A stretch of DNA of 64,000 nt, from the NCBI RefSeq assembly GCF_900199205.1, contig NZ_OBMJ01000001.1:2235001-2299000 (forward strand), read 5' to 3'. The position numbers and the translations under genes were made by a program. The notes under the pieces are model-generated. The model did not search any database. It was given only the letters and a program-made list of their open reading frames with translations, and was not told the origin of the DNA. This document shows, piece by piece, positions 44,635 through 54,786 of this stretch (its first letter is position 1; every line of letters begins with the position of its first letter). The DNA comes from Streptomyces sp. 1331.2. GTDB taxonomy: Bacteria; Actinomycetota; Actinomycetes; Streptomycetales; Streptomycetaceae.

Positions 44635-44674
44635 CGGTGAGGGCCCGGAGCCGTACGGCTCCGGGCCCTCACCG
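44635..44674 (-). terminator. hrdB terminator, perfect 40-bp palindrome
   Basis: The 20-nt arms 44635-44654 and 44655-44674 are exact reverse complements with no central base. In RNA an 18-bp stem with a GUAC loop results. It begins 16 nt after the hrdB stop. Confidence 0.95.
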
Positions 44675-44690
44675 GGACCACTGTCGTCGA

Positions 44691-46334
<1,644 letters not shown>

Positions 46335-46536
46335 GAACAACCTCTCGGACGATGAGTGGACTCGAACCCGTACCGGCCGCCCGAGCGGGCGGGGAAGGAG
46401 ATCGCGCGTCAGGCGCGCGGTGTCGATTCCGACCGACTCGGGCTTGAGGACTGGGTTTGCAGGACGGCAGCAGCGCCGCGGACCAACACAGCATTCTGAC
46501 ATGTTGGAGTATTCCGGAGCTGCTCCCGCTCAGGAG

Positions 46537-46563
46537 ACATCGCTGCTACTCGTCAAGTGTTAC
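46537..46563 (-). promoter_or_regulatory. Candidate ECF-type hrdB promoter
   Basis: On the minus strand GTAAC (46563-46559), 16 nt, then CGATGT (46542-46537): the spacing and sequence of ECF-sigma promoters. In S. griseus and S. coelicolor hrdB is driven by the ECF factor ShbA, and this is the most likely counterpart, about 200 nt before the GTG. Confidence 0.45.
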
Positions 46564-46745
46564 GCATGGCCTTCGTGTCGCGGGTCACACCACTCGGCGG
46601 CCGCGGCCACGAGGCCGGCTTCCATCATCGCGCACTCGTGCCGAAGCGTTTTGTCATGTCCCGTTTGGACCGGTGCGGGAGGAGCCGCGGCTCGGCCGGT
46701 CGGACCGGCCATCCGACGGACCGGAGACCCACCGCAGGCGTGCGG

Positions 46746-46784
46746 AGGCCCCCCGGCTGCGCCGCACGGTGCGCCGGAGGGCCT
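46746..46784 (-). terminator. Hairpin after the FadR-type regulator gene
   Basis: AGGCCCCCCGGC (46746-46757) pairs with GCCGGAGGGCCT (46773-46784) at 11 of 12 positions, with an inner GCGC / GCGC pair. Confidence 0.65.
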
Positions 46785-46834
46785 GGCGGAGCGGGCCGCC
46801 GGATCCGGCGCGTCCGCTCTTCGGAACAGCCCGC

Positions 46835-47713
46835 TCAGTGCTCGCGGGGCGCGGGGACGGACGGCTCGATCTCGGGGTGGACGGTGAGCAGCGCCCGCAT
46901 CGCGGCCTCGCCCGCGGTGCCGTCGCCGCTGCCCAGCGCATCCACCAGCCGGGCGTGCAGGCTGACCGAGGCCTCCGCGGGGCGCTCGCAGGAGATCGCC
47001 GGGCCGCCGGAGACCTGCAGTGCGCAGGCGACGATCCCGGACAGGTGCTCCAGCATCCGGTTGCCCGCCAGCTGCAGGACCAGGCCGTGCAGCTCGGCGT
47101 CGGCCCGGGTGTAGGTGGACAGGTCGGCCTGGGCAGCGGCGTGGCCCATGATCTCGACCAGCTCGACCAGCCGCTGCTGGATGTCCTCCCGGCCGTGGCC
47201 GGCGGCGAGCCGGGCGGCCAGCGGGTCGATCGCCCAGCGGAGCTCGAACAGCTCCCGGCGCTGCTCGTCCCGCTGCGGCCCGAAGGCGCGCCACTCGATG
47301 ATGTCGGGGTCCAGCAGGTTCCAGTCGCTGACCGGGCGGACCCGGGTGCCGACGTTCGGCCGGGCGCTGACCAGGCCCTTGGCCTCCAGCACGCGCAGCG
47401 ACTCGCGGACGACGGTCCGGGAGACCTCGAACCGCTGGCCGATCTCCTCCGGCACCAGCGGGCGGTCGGCGCCGAGGTCGCCGGAGACGATCATCTGGCC
47501 GAGCTGCTGGACCAGCTGGCCGTGCAGACCGCGGCCGCGGCTGCTGGTGGTCTTGCGGCCGACCCGGGCGATGTCGGACTCGGCGCCCTCCCAGCGGGGC
47601 GCCGGCGGGGTCGGCCGGTCGGCGTACGAGAAGCGGTCCAGGTCGCCGGAGCCGTGGATGGGCCCTTCGGCGGAACGGGCGGGGGTCATGGTGGGGTGCG
47701 CAAGGGTACTCAC
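46835..47713 (-). CDS. FadR/GntR-family transcriptional regulator
   Basis: A 292-residue regulator. The winged HTH (LVPEEIGQRFEVSRTVVRES, about 80-110) is followed by VLEAKGLVSARPNVGTRV and an all-helical FCD effector domain with Asp/His residues for a metal and carboxylate ligand. FCD proteins usually sense organic acids such as gluconate or lactate. The start is uncertain: GTG 47713 has AAGGAGG only 1 nt before it, ATG 47689 has none; homologues, as I recall them, begin STLAH, so I keep 47713. A dyad at 47793-47810 may be its own operator. Confidence 0.85.
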   Translation of the reverse strand: MSTLAHPTMTPARSAEGPIHGSGDLDRFSYADRPTPPAPRWEGAESDIARVGRKTTSSRGRGLHGQLVQQLGQMIVSGDLGADRPLVPEEIGQRFEVSRTVVRESLRVLEAKGLVSARPNVGTRVRPVSDWNLLDPDIIEWRAFGPQRDEQRRELFELRWAIDPLAARLAAGHGREDIQQRLVELVEIMGHAAAQADLSTYTRADAELHGLVLQLAGNRMLEHLSGIVACALQVSGGPAISCERPAEASVSLHARLVDALGSGDGTAGEAAMRALLTVHPEIEPSVPAPREH

Positions 47714-47792
47714 GCCTCCTTTGTCGGCGATCCGCAGGCGTGGCTTGAGAATTCTCGTGAAAAGCACACGAAAGGGTGATCGACCGTGACTG

Positions 47793-47810
47793 GATAATTG
47801 ACTTCTTATC
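47793..47810. promoter_or_regulatory. Candidate operator of the FadR-type gene
   Basis: GATAA-N8-TTATC lies in an A+T-rich patch 80 bp upstream of the regulator start. Extended, it is CTGATAA-N8-TTATC-C-AG on the minus strand, a near-perfect dyad of GntR-operator size. Confidence 0.45.
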
Positions 47811-47878
47811 AGGAAGAACCGCGCATTGCGGTCACTGCTGGTCGATCTTGGTACTTCGGGACGAGCGGGCTGCGGGCC

Positions 47879-48784
47879 CTACAGCGCACGGCGCCAGGCC
47901 TGGACGAGCAGCGCGGCGAGCAGCAGGACGGCCGCAGGGGCCGCGACCGCCACGAGCAGCGCCGGATCCGTCAGCGCAGCACTCCCGGCCGCCGTCCCGT
48001 GCGGCCCGCCGTACACCCAGCCGTACGCCCACTCGATGCCGGACTGGAACGGCAGCAGCTCGGCCGCGCGGGCCGGCCACGGCCTGCCGGTGCGGCGCAG
48101 CAGCAGGGCCACGCCGGACTCCAGCAGCGGCGGCAGCGCGCACAGCAGCAGCACCCCGGCGGCGGCGCTGCGGGTCAGCGAGGCGGTCAGCACCCCGGTC
48201 CATGCGGCCACGACGGTCAGCAGGACGAACGCCAGCAGTGCGGCCGGCACCCCGTGGCCGGCCGGCAGTGCCAGCGGGGCGAGGACGCCCGGCAGGTCGG
48301 ACAGCCCGGACAGGCCGGCGCCGGTCAGCGCCTCGGATACCCGGGCCGACAGCGCGGCGGGCTCCGCCCAGGCCGCCACCGTCACCCCGCCCGGCAGTGC
48401 CAGGTGCACGGCCACCGTGTCCAGCAGCAGGGTGGCCAGCGCCAGCCCCGCCGCCACCGGACCGACCACCAGCAGCTTGGCCAGCAGCAGCCGCACCCGG
48501 CGCGGGTACGACACCAGCGAGGCCGGCAGACCCGGGTGGCGCACCTCGTGGCCGTAGGAGAGCGCGCCCAGCACGCCCGCTCCGAGGGCCGCGAACGGCA
48601 GCGGGATCAGCGGGACGGCGGCGGTCAGCAGCCGCACCCCGGCGTGGGCGGCCAGCGGGCCGTCCGGGGCCTGGCTCGCCAGGACGGCGGCCACGACGGC
48701 GTCGCCGAGCAGCACGGCGGCGATCAGCAGCCAGGTGGAACGCAGGCCGCGCAGTCGGCGCAGCTCGTAGGCCAGGGCACGCAC
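47879..48784 (-). CDS. ABC-2-like membrane protein partner of the ATPase
   Basis: A 301-residue integral membrane protein with about six TM segments (for example STWLLIAAVLLGDAVVAAVL and ALLLVAVAAPAAVLLLAALL-like ends). The charged head LAYELRRLRGLR and the overall layout resemble ABC-2 permeases. GTG start 3 nt after the ATPase stop, so they are cotranslated. Function unknown. Confidence 0.8.
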   Translation of the reverse strand: MRALAYELRRLRGLRSTWLLIAAVLLGDAVVAAVLASQAPDGPLAAHAGVRLLTAAVPLIPLPFAALGAGVLGALSYGHEVRHPGLPASLVSYPRRVRLLLAKLLVVGPVAAGLALATLLLDTVAVHLALPGGVTVAAWAEPAALSARVSEALTGAGLSGLSDLPGVLAPLALPAGHGVPAALLAFVLLTVVAAWTGVLTASLTRSAAAGVLLLCALPPLLESGVALLLRRTGRPWPARAAELLPFQSGIEWAYGWVYGGPHGTAAGSAALTDPALLVAVAAPAAVLLLAALLVQAWRRAL

Positions 48785-48787
48785 GGT

Positions 48788-50266
48788 TCACTCGCTCCGG
48801 TGGTCGTCGGTGGTGGCGGGGGCCGGGACTGCGGTCGCGCCCGAGCCGAGGCGGCGGAGCCGGACGGTGTCGTCGGCGAGCAGCTCGCGACTCTCGTGGC
48901 GGCCCGGGATCCTGACCCGGCCGGAGTCCTCGGCCGGGAGCGGGTCGTCCCGGAAGAGCCGGTCGACGGCGACGGTCGGGGCCGGCTCGATGCGCTCGCC
49001 GGTCTCGGCGGGCCGGGGGGCGGAAGCGCCGAGGGCTGGGAGGGCGGCGGCGACCACGGCGACCGGCAGCGCACGGGTGGGCAGGGAGGCGTCGCCCTGG
49101 GCCCGGGGCACCCGGCGCTGCGGCGTGGTGGCGGCCTCTGCGTCGGGTCCGGGCTCGTGGGCGGTCGGGGCGCCGGGCTCGGGGGCGGGCGCCGGGGCCG
49201 GTTCGGGGACGCGTTCGGTGGCGGGCGCCGCGATGCGGACCGGGACGGGGACGGCCTCGGCAGCGGGCTCGGGGCCGGGCTCGGGGCCGGGCTCGGAGTC
49301 CGGCTCGACGGAGGGCTCGGCCTCGGATGCCGGGCGGACCCGGAGGTTGCCGGACCGGCCCGAGGCGGCCGGCAGGACGACCCTGGGCGCCGGCTGCTCG
49401 ACCACCCGGTCGGCCAGCTCGTGCAGCAGGATCCCGTGGCGGTAGGCGAGTTCGCCGATCTCGGTGCGGTCGATGCCGGCCACGGCGAGGCCGACGCTAC
49501 CGTCCCGCCGGACCTCGGCGCCCTGACTGACCAGCAGGTCCGCCAGCCGCGCCATCTGCGGCCCCCGGACGGCCACTTCGGGGCTGAGCCTGGTCCGGCG
49601 GAACTCCGCCACCGGCTGGTCGGCCACCAGGTGGCCGCGGTCCAGGGTGACGACCCGGTCCGCGAGCTGCGAGGCCTCCTGCGGGGTCCGGGTGGTCACC
49701 AGCACCGTTCCGCCGGCGACGGCGAAGGAGCGCAGGAAGGAGTGGAACCACTCGATGTTCCGCGGCGACAGCCCGTCGGTCGGCCCGTCCAGCAGCAGGG
49801 TGCCGGGGTCGCCGAGCAGGGCGGCCGCCAGGGCCAGGCGGCGGTGCATGCCGGGCGAGAAGGTGCGCAGCCGCTGCCCGGCGACGGCGGCCAGCCGGGT
49901 CTGCTCCAGCAGCTCGTCGGCCCGCCGGGCCGGGACGCCGACGGCCGCGGCCAGCATCCGCAGGTGGCTGTGTGCCCTGCGGCCCGGGTGCCCGGCGACC
50001 GCGGCCACGCCCTCGCCCGGGCCGGGCAGCAGCACGCCGACCTCGCGCTCGGGGCGGCGGAGCCGGCGGTAACGGCGGCCGTCGAAGAGGGTGACGCCCT
50101 GGCCGCGTTCGAGTTCGAGCATGAGCCGCAGCGCGGTGGACTTGCCCGCGCCCTCGGCGCCGAGCAGCGCGGTCACCATGCCGGGCCTGGCGTCGAAGGT
50201 CAGATCCAGCACGGCGGGCGGGGCGCCCTTGCGGTGGACTCTGGTCAGTCCGGTGATCTGGATCAT
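48788..50266 (-). CDS. Degenerate ABC ATPase with long acidic Pro-rich tail
   Basis: A 492-residue protein. The N-terminal 215 residues are an ABC ATPase with Walker A GAEGAGKST and a leading TRVHRKGAPP. The signature motif is FSPGMHRRLALA instead of LSGGQ, and Walker B reads LLLDGPTDGL, with Gly in place of the catalytic Glu; the switch His is replaced (VLVTTRTPQEA). Such a site would bind but hardly hydrolyse ATP. After about residue 300 comes a 190-residue tail rich in Pro, Glu and Ala (PEPGPEPGPEPAAE), without TM. ATG behind GGGAG. It is coupled to the membrane protein gene. Confidence 0.83.
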   Translation of the reverse strand: MIQITGLTRVHRKGAPPAVLDLTFDARPGMVTALLGAEGAGKSTALRLMLELERGQGVTLFDGRRYRRLRRPEREVGVLLPGPGEGVAAVAGHPGRRAHSHLRMLAAAVGVPARRADELLEQTRLAAVAGQRLRTFSPGMHRRLALAAALLGDPGTLLLDGPTDGLSPRNIEWFHSFLRSFAVAGGTVLVTTRTPQEASQLADRVVTLDRGHLVADQPVAEFRRTRLSPEVAVRGPQMARLADLLVSQGAEVRRDGSVGLAVAGIDRTEIGELAYRHGILLHELADRVVEQPAPRVVLPAASGRSGNLRVRPASEAEPSVEPDSEPGPEPGPEPAAEAVPVPVRIAAPATERVPEPAPAPAPEPGAPTAHEPGPDAEAATTPQRRVPRAQGDASLPTRALPVAVVAAALPALGASAPRPAETGERIEPAPTVAVDRLFRDDPLPAEDSGRVRIPGRHESRELLADDTVRLRRLGSGATAVPAPATTDDHRSE

Positions 50267-50535
50267 CGCTGGCTGCTCCCATGCCCTCGGCCGACCTGCT
50301 CGACGCGGAGCGCCCCCGGAGGGGCCGACGGCGTGTGTCCGCACGGCTCCGCGCCAGCACATTAGGGGGCGGCGACGGCTATTCCGGGCATTACGGGAAC
50401 GGCACGGGCCCACCGCGCGCCCGCCTCACCCGATCAGGGGACAATCCGATCCTGCGATTCACGGACCCGAACGAGGCGCGACCGCGGACGGGAACCACCG
50501 ACGGCCGCGTCCGCCCGCCGCCACTGGCGCCGCTC

Positions 50536-50817
50536 CTAACCGGCCGGCCAGGGCAGCGGCGGGAGCTGTTCGCCCCCGCAGACGGCCCGGAACTCGTCGA
50601 CGGCGGCCTGACCCTCGACGGCGAGCAGGCCCAGCTGCTCGCGTTCGGTGGCCAGCCGCTCCTGCACGGAGGCGAGTGCCTCGGGCGAGCCCTTCCGGTC
50701 CTGCAGGGCGGCCAGCTCGTGCTCCGTGGCGGTGGTGGTCGCGTCGAGGCTCCGGTAGTCGGTTGCCAGCCGTGTGATGACGGATCGCTGGTTCGCGCAG
50801 TCGTCGTTGATGACCAT
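50536..50817 (-). CDS. Small helical hypothetical protein
   Basis: A 93-residue acidic protein that is mostly one long helix (LDATTTATEHELAALQDRKG, ASVQERLATEREQLGLLAV), probably a coiled coil, ending in PPLPWPAG. The ATG at 50817 follows AGGAG at 7 nt; a GTG lies one codon before. Not recognised. The intergenic stretch 50267-50535 upstream of the ABC unit holds no other gene that I can see. Confidence 0.65.
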   Translation of the reverse strand: MVINDDCANQRSVITRLATDYRSLDATTTATEHELAALQDRKGSPEALASVQERLATEREQLGLLAVEGQAAVDEFRAVCGGEQLPPLPWPAG

Positions 50818-50994
50818 CACGGGGCTCCTGAGGTCGGGCAGGGCCTTCGGCCCGGCGGCCGGTGCGTCACCGACACTCTGCGCCGGTGCCCCTGCGGCCG
50901 CAGCCAGGCCGGGCCATTCGGCGGCCCGGGGCGGCGCGCTCCGACGCGCTCCGGCTCGTTCCGGGCTCGTGGGCCGTCACCTGCGTGGCTCAGC

Positions 50995-51752
50995 TCAGGA
51001 CTCCGGGCGGAGCATGGGCGGATTGAGGACGGTCGCGCCGCCGGCCGTGAACAGCTGGGCCGGGCGGCCGCCCTGCCGCGTCGTCGTGCCGCCGGAGGGC
51101 AGCAGGAAGCCGGGGGTGCCGGTGACCTTGCGGTGGAAGTTCCGCGGGTCCAGCGCCACCCCCAGACCGCCTCGTACACCCGGCGCAGCTCGCCGACGGT
51201 GAACTCGGTCGGGCAGAAGGCGGTGGCGAGGGAGGAGTACTCGATCTTGGAACGGGCGCGTTCCACCCCGTCGGCGAGGATCAGCCCGTGGTCGAAGGCG
51301 AGCGGGACGCCGTCGACCGGGTTGTCCCCGAGGAGCTCGCCGACCGGGGCCCAGCGGGCACTGCTGGCGTCGCCGCCGGCCCGGGGCGTCGGCAGGTCGG
51401 GGGCGAGCACCAGGTAGGCGACGCTCACCACGCGCATCCGGGGGTCGCGCTGCGGGTGGCCGTAGGTGGCGAGCTGCTCCAGGTGGGCACCGGCGGCGCC
51501 GGGGCCGACCGCGTCGTGGCCGGGGGCCGAGTACGCGCGCAGGCCGGTCTCCTCGGCCAGCTCCCGGGAGGCTGCCTCGGCCAGGCCCTCGTCCGGGCGG
51601 ACGAAGCCGCCGGGCAGGGCCCAGTACCCCTGGAAGGGCGGCTCGCCGCGTCTGACCAGCAGGGCGCAGAGCGAGTGGTCGCGCACCGTCAGCACCACCA
51701 GGTCAACCGTGACAGCGAAGGGGGGGAAGGCCGACGGATCGTAACGCGACAT
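50995..51752 (-). pseudogene. Nudix hydrolase / NrtR-like regulator, frameshifted
   Basis: The first 190 codons encode an intact Nudix domain: G-x5-E-x7-REL-x-EE-x-GL is complete in [21 protein letters not shown] winged-helix domain then begins ([17 protein letters not shown]). There the frame breaks: a run of five C at 51159-51163 (G on the coding strand) needs a sixth base. With one added base the reading continues [20 protein letters not shown] to LRPES and stops at 50995, a total of 252 residues. Without it translation runs to 50817 in nonsense. Start ATG 51752, or ATG 51764. Either a true recent mutation or a homopolymer error. NrtR proteins sense ADP-ribose or NAD products. Confidence 0.82.
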
Positions 51753-51766
51753 GGCGACGATCATAG

Positions 51767-51781
51767 TCGTCTCTCTGACGA
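51767..51781. promoter_or_regulatory. Dyad upstream of the Nudix gene
   Basis: TCGTC-TCTCT-GACGA is a perfect 5-bp dyad right before the start, where an autoregulatory Nudix/wHTH protein would bind. Confidence 0.35.
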
Positions 51782-51907
51782 TAAGCACAGGCCTGCGCGC
51801 AGGCCTGCCCGTGGACCGGGCGGGGCCGGTCGCCGGCCCGCCCCGCACGGTTTGCGCACGGGCGGCCGGGGCCCGCGGGCACGGCCGCGTCGGCGCGTGG
51901 CGGGCGG

Positions 51908-54037
51908 TCAGCGGGCGACGAGCTGCAGGTCCGCCGGCGCCTCCTCGACCATCGCCACCCCGATCCGGCTGACCCGGACCGAGAAGGGCTCGCCCGCCAC
52001 CCGCAGTCCGGTCAGCTCCAGCTCGCCGAGCGGCGCGGTGCTGGCCGGACGGACCAGGACCCGCCCGCCCGGGACGTCGGGTCGGGCCCCGGCGAGGGCG
52101 AACACCGCGTGCGCGGCACCGGCCGCGGAGACCGCCGCCGGGCGGCAGGCGGCCGGGTGTGGCACCGGCGGACAGCCGGGGGCGCGCTGCTCCCCCGCGT
52201 ACATCTCCGGCAACCGGCCGTCGAAGTGGGCGGCTGCGGCGAGCAGGCCCTCCAGCAGCGTCCCCGCCTCGTTCTCGTGGCCGGCCTCGGCGAGACCGGC
52301 CACCGCCAGCGCGGTCTCGTGGACCCGCACCGCGCCGCCGCGGTGGCCCAGCGGGTTGAAGCGGGGGGATTTGGCGCTCAAGGTCCGCAGGCCCCAGCCG
52401 CTGTCCAGCTCCGGCGCGACCAGGCGCTGGGCGAACAGCCGGGTCTGCTCGCGGTCCAGCAGGCTCTCGTGCCGGCCGCCGTCGGCCGCGAGCCCGGTGT
52501 CCAGCAGGTGCACCAGGGAGGAGCTGAGGGCGGGCAGCGGTTGGCCGCCCGGGGCGAGCCCGGCGGCGGGGCGGCCGCCGGAGAGGTCGTCGATCCAGAA
52601 CCGCTCGCGGAAGCGCCCGCGCAGCCCGGCGGCCCAGCTGCGCCAGTCCTCGGCGCCCGGACGGCCGAAGGCCTCCAGCAGCTCGGCGCCGTGCAGCGCG
52701 GCGCGGTGGGCCTGCGCCTGGACCTCGGCGCGGGCGGCGACGGGGTGAGCAAAGCGCTCCTCGACCGGGCGGCTCAGGTCGGTGACGAAGCCGTCGACCA
52801 GGCCCTCGCGCAGGGCGGCCAGGGCCCGCTCGGCGGCCGGGAGCAGCTCGGCGACCTCCGCCCGGGGCAGGCCCCAGCGCCAGGCCTCGGTCAGCACCGT
52901 GACGAACAGCAGGGTGGCCTCGGTGGCGGTGCAGGTGGGCGGCAGCTCCGGACCGCCGTGCCGCAGGGCGCCGGGCAGCAGGCCCTCGGTGCGGCCGGGG
53001 GCGGCCGGCTGCTGACGGCGGGCCAGTGCCCGGAGGGTGCCGGCGGCCAACCGGGTGCCCAGCGGCAGGGTCAGCCGGGCGGCCCAGAGCGCGTCGGCCG
53101 GGGCGAGGCCGAAGCGCCAGGGCGCGCCGGAGGCCGGGTAGAGGTCGGTGGGGCGGTCCGGGTCGGCGAACAGCAGCCCGCCGAGGGCGTCCAGGGACCG
53201 GGAGACCAGCGGGGCCGCCCTGGAGTCGTCGCTGCGGACCTCCGGCTCGGACCAGGGCAGCGGGACTCCGGTGCCTCGCCCGCCCGGTGGACGGGGGCCG
53301 GTGGCGACGCTTTCCAGCTCGGTGCGCAGCTCGACCGACCAGCGGGCACCGGGCTGGACCTCCAGGTCCCAGCGGAGCACCCCCGCACCGGCCAGGACGG
53401 CGTGCGGGGAGGGCTTGGCGCTGACCACCGCGCTGTGCACCGGGCCCGTCCAGCGCAGCCCGGCGGACTGCACCTGGCCCGGCAGGTCGGGCGGGCGGTG
53501 CCCGGCGGCGATCTCGGCGACCGGGCCGAGGTCGGTGCCGAGGGCGATCTCCAGCGGCAGCCGGGCGGGGCGCGGACCGGTGTTGCGCACGACGACGGTC
53601 TCCACGCCGTCCGCGTGGCGCAGCCGCTCGACGGTGAGCGCCGGGTCCGGGTCAGGGTCTCCGGGGAGGCGTACGGCTCCCAGGAACCGGGCCTGGGCGG
53701 TGCTGGTGAGGGTGCCCTGGAGCGGCAGCGGTTCCATGCCGCCCAGCCGCAGCTCCATCCGGGCGAGGGCCCGCACGCCGTTGCGGTAGAAGCCGTGCAG
53801 GCCGTGGCCGCGCAGCTGGCCGTCGGGGCCGGAGGCGGCCATCGCCGGGGCGTTGACGCAGATCACCGCCTGGTGGACGGCGGGGGGCTGCGGGCGCGGC
53901 GGGGCCATGGGGCGGCCCGGGCCGGCGGGTGCGCCCGCGAGCCACGGGGCCGGAGCCTGGTCGGGCCGGCCGACCGGTCGCGGCGCGCCCACCACGCTCT
54001 CGGCCGGCATGGCCTGTGGTGGCCTCATGGCGGTCAC
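51908..54037 (-). CDS. Glycogen debranching enzyme-like protein (amylo-alpha-1,6-glucosidase fold)
   Basis: A 709-residue cytoplasmic protein. The N-terminal part (about 50-270) resembles the GDE_N_bis beta-sandwich ([46 protein letters not shown]). The C-terminal part is an (alpha/alpha)6-barrel with [32 protein letters not shown] and [21 protein letters not shown], as in GH15/GH63-type glucosidases. The Asp/Glu pair in APADALWAA and the late EMYAGEQR could be catalytic. Exact sugar substrate unknown. GTG start behind GAGGAG. Confidence 0.85.
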   Translation of the reverse strand: MTAMRPPQAMPAESVVGAPRPVGRPDQAPAPWLAGAPAGPGRPMAPPRPQPPAVHQAVICVNAPAMAASGPDGQLRGHGLHGFYRNGVRALARMELRLGGMEPLPLQGTLTSTAQARFLGAVRLPGDPDPDPALTVERLRHADGVETVVVRNTGPRPARLPLEIALGTDLGPVAEIAAGHRPPDLPGQVQSAGLRWTGPVHSAVVSAKPSPHAVLAGAGVLRWDLEVQPGARWSVELRTELESVATGPRPPGGRGTGVPLPWSEPEVRSDDSRAAPLVSRSLDALGGLLFADPDRPTDLYPASGAPWRFGLAPADALWAARLTLPLGTRLAAGTLRALARRQQPAAPGRTEGLLPGALRHGGPELPPTCTATEATLLFVTVLTEAWRWGLPRAEVAELLPAAERALAALREGLVDGFVTDLSRPVEERFAHPVAARAEVQAQAHRAALHGAELLEAFGRPGAEDWRSWAAGLRGRFRERFWIDDLSGGRPAAGLAPGGQPLPALSSSLVHLLDTGLAADGGRHESLLDREQTRLFAQRLVAPELDSGWGLRTLSAKSPRFNPLGHRGGAVRVHETALAVAGLAEAGHENEAGTLLEGLLAAAAHFDGRLPEMYAGEQRAPGCPPVPHPAACRPAAVSAAGAAHAVFALAGARPDVPGGRVLVRPASTAPLGELELTGLRVAGEPFSVRVSRIGVAMVEEAPADLQLVAR

Positions 54038-54195
54038 CGGACTCTCCTCCCCTCGGCGGTCCGGTGGCCGGGTCAGGCCGGTGGGCCGCGAGCATGCTCG
54101 ATCGCGTGCTGATGGTGCCGGGCCGGCGGGGTTCCCCGTCGGCGGGTGTGCCGTGTCTGGCCGTACCCGGTGCCGGGTCGTGCCATGCGGTGCTC

Positions 54196-54212
54196 GGTAC
54201 CGGACCGGTACC
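54196..54212. promoter_or_regulatory. Perfect 8-bp dyad
   Basis: GGTACCGG-A-CCGGTACC, 17 bp, about 160 bp upstream of the debranching-enzyme-like gene. Operator-like; regulator unknown. Confidence 0.4.
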
Positions 54213-54593
54213 GGCGCACCGCGCCTTGCCGCCGGGCCGCCACCATGCCCGGCACGCCGTCAGGTCCGGTCTCCCGGCCTGCCGGTGACGCCCCGCCCCT
54301 CATGGCCCCGCCCGCAGGCCGGGCCGGCCCTCGGGCAGCCGCTGCCGGTGCCGACGTCGCGCCTGGCCATCGGCGGCTGTCGGCGCCCGGGGCGGCCTGC
54401 TCCGCACCGCCAGGCGGACTCCGCCGACGCGCGGGGCCCCCGGGGTGAACGCCGCGCACCGGTGCCAGGTCACGCCCCGCCGCGAGCGCCGTCGGTCGGC
54501 CCCGACCCGCCGGGCGGTCGTGCCGCTTCCGTCGGGACGTCACCGGGGCCTCGGCCGCGGGCCCTTCGCCGTCTGCGACGCAGGGCCCGGCCC

Positions 54594-54622
54594 CGGGCTC
54601 GCGGGCCGTCACCTGCGGGGCT
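54594..54622. repeat. Dispersed 29-nt repeat (second copy at 50962-50990)
   Basis: CGGGCTCGCGGGCCGTCACC and the following TGCGGGGCT agree with 50962-50990 at 27 of 29 positions, in the same orientation. Both copies are intergenic. Confidence 0.7.
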
Positions 54623-54786
54623 CCGGTCCGTTTCCACCGGTGTCGGCCGCCCGGTCGGGTGGGCGGGGGCGGTCGAACCGGCGCTCGATCGCGGCCAGGA
54701 TACGGTGCGGGGGTCGCGGCCTCCGCACCCGGTGACCCCGTGAACCGCGACGCCACCGCTGTGACCAGCAGAGACCGAGGAGTTGC

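Larger units (their letters stand above)
46335..46834. other. hrdB upstream region
   Basis: This 500-nt region holds the hrdB leader (about 200 nt), its promoter(s), and the 3' side of the FadR-type gene with its hairpin (46746-46784). A GGAAT (minus strand, 46511-46515) followed after 18 nt by GCT resembles a weak SigR promoter. A palindrome GGCCGGTC-G-GACCGGCC is at 46694-46710. No further gene seen. Confidence 0.5.
54038..54786. other. Geneless stretch between two divergent genes
   Basis: This 749-nt gap has no frame with convincing coding character or homology; all its open frames are Arg/Pro/Gly shadows. It contains a perfect dyad (54196-54212) and a 29-nt sequence also present at 50962. 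The last 150 nt should carry the promoter of the hydrolase gene. Confidence 0.55.
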
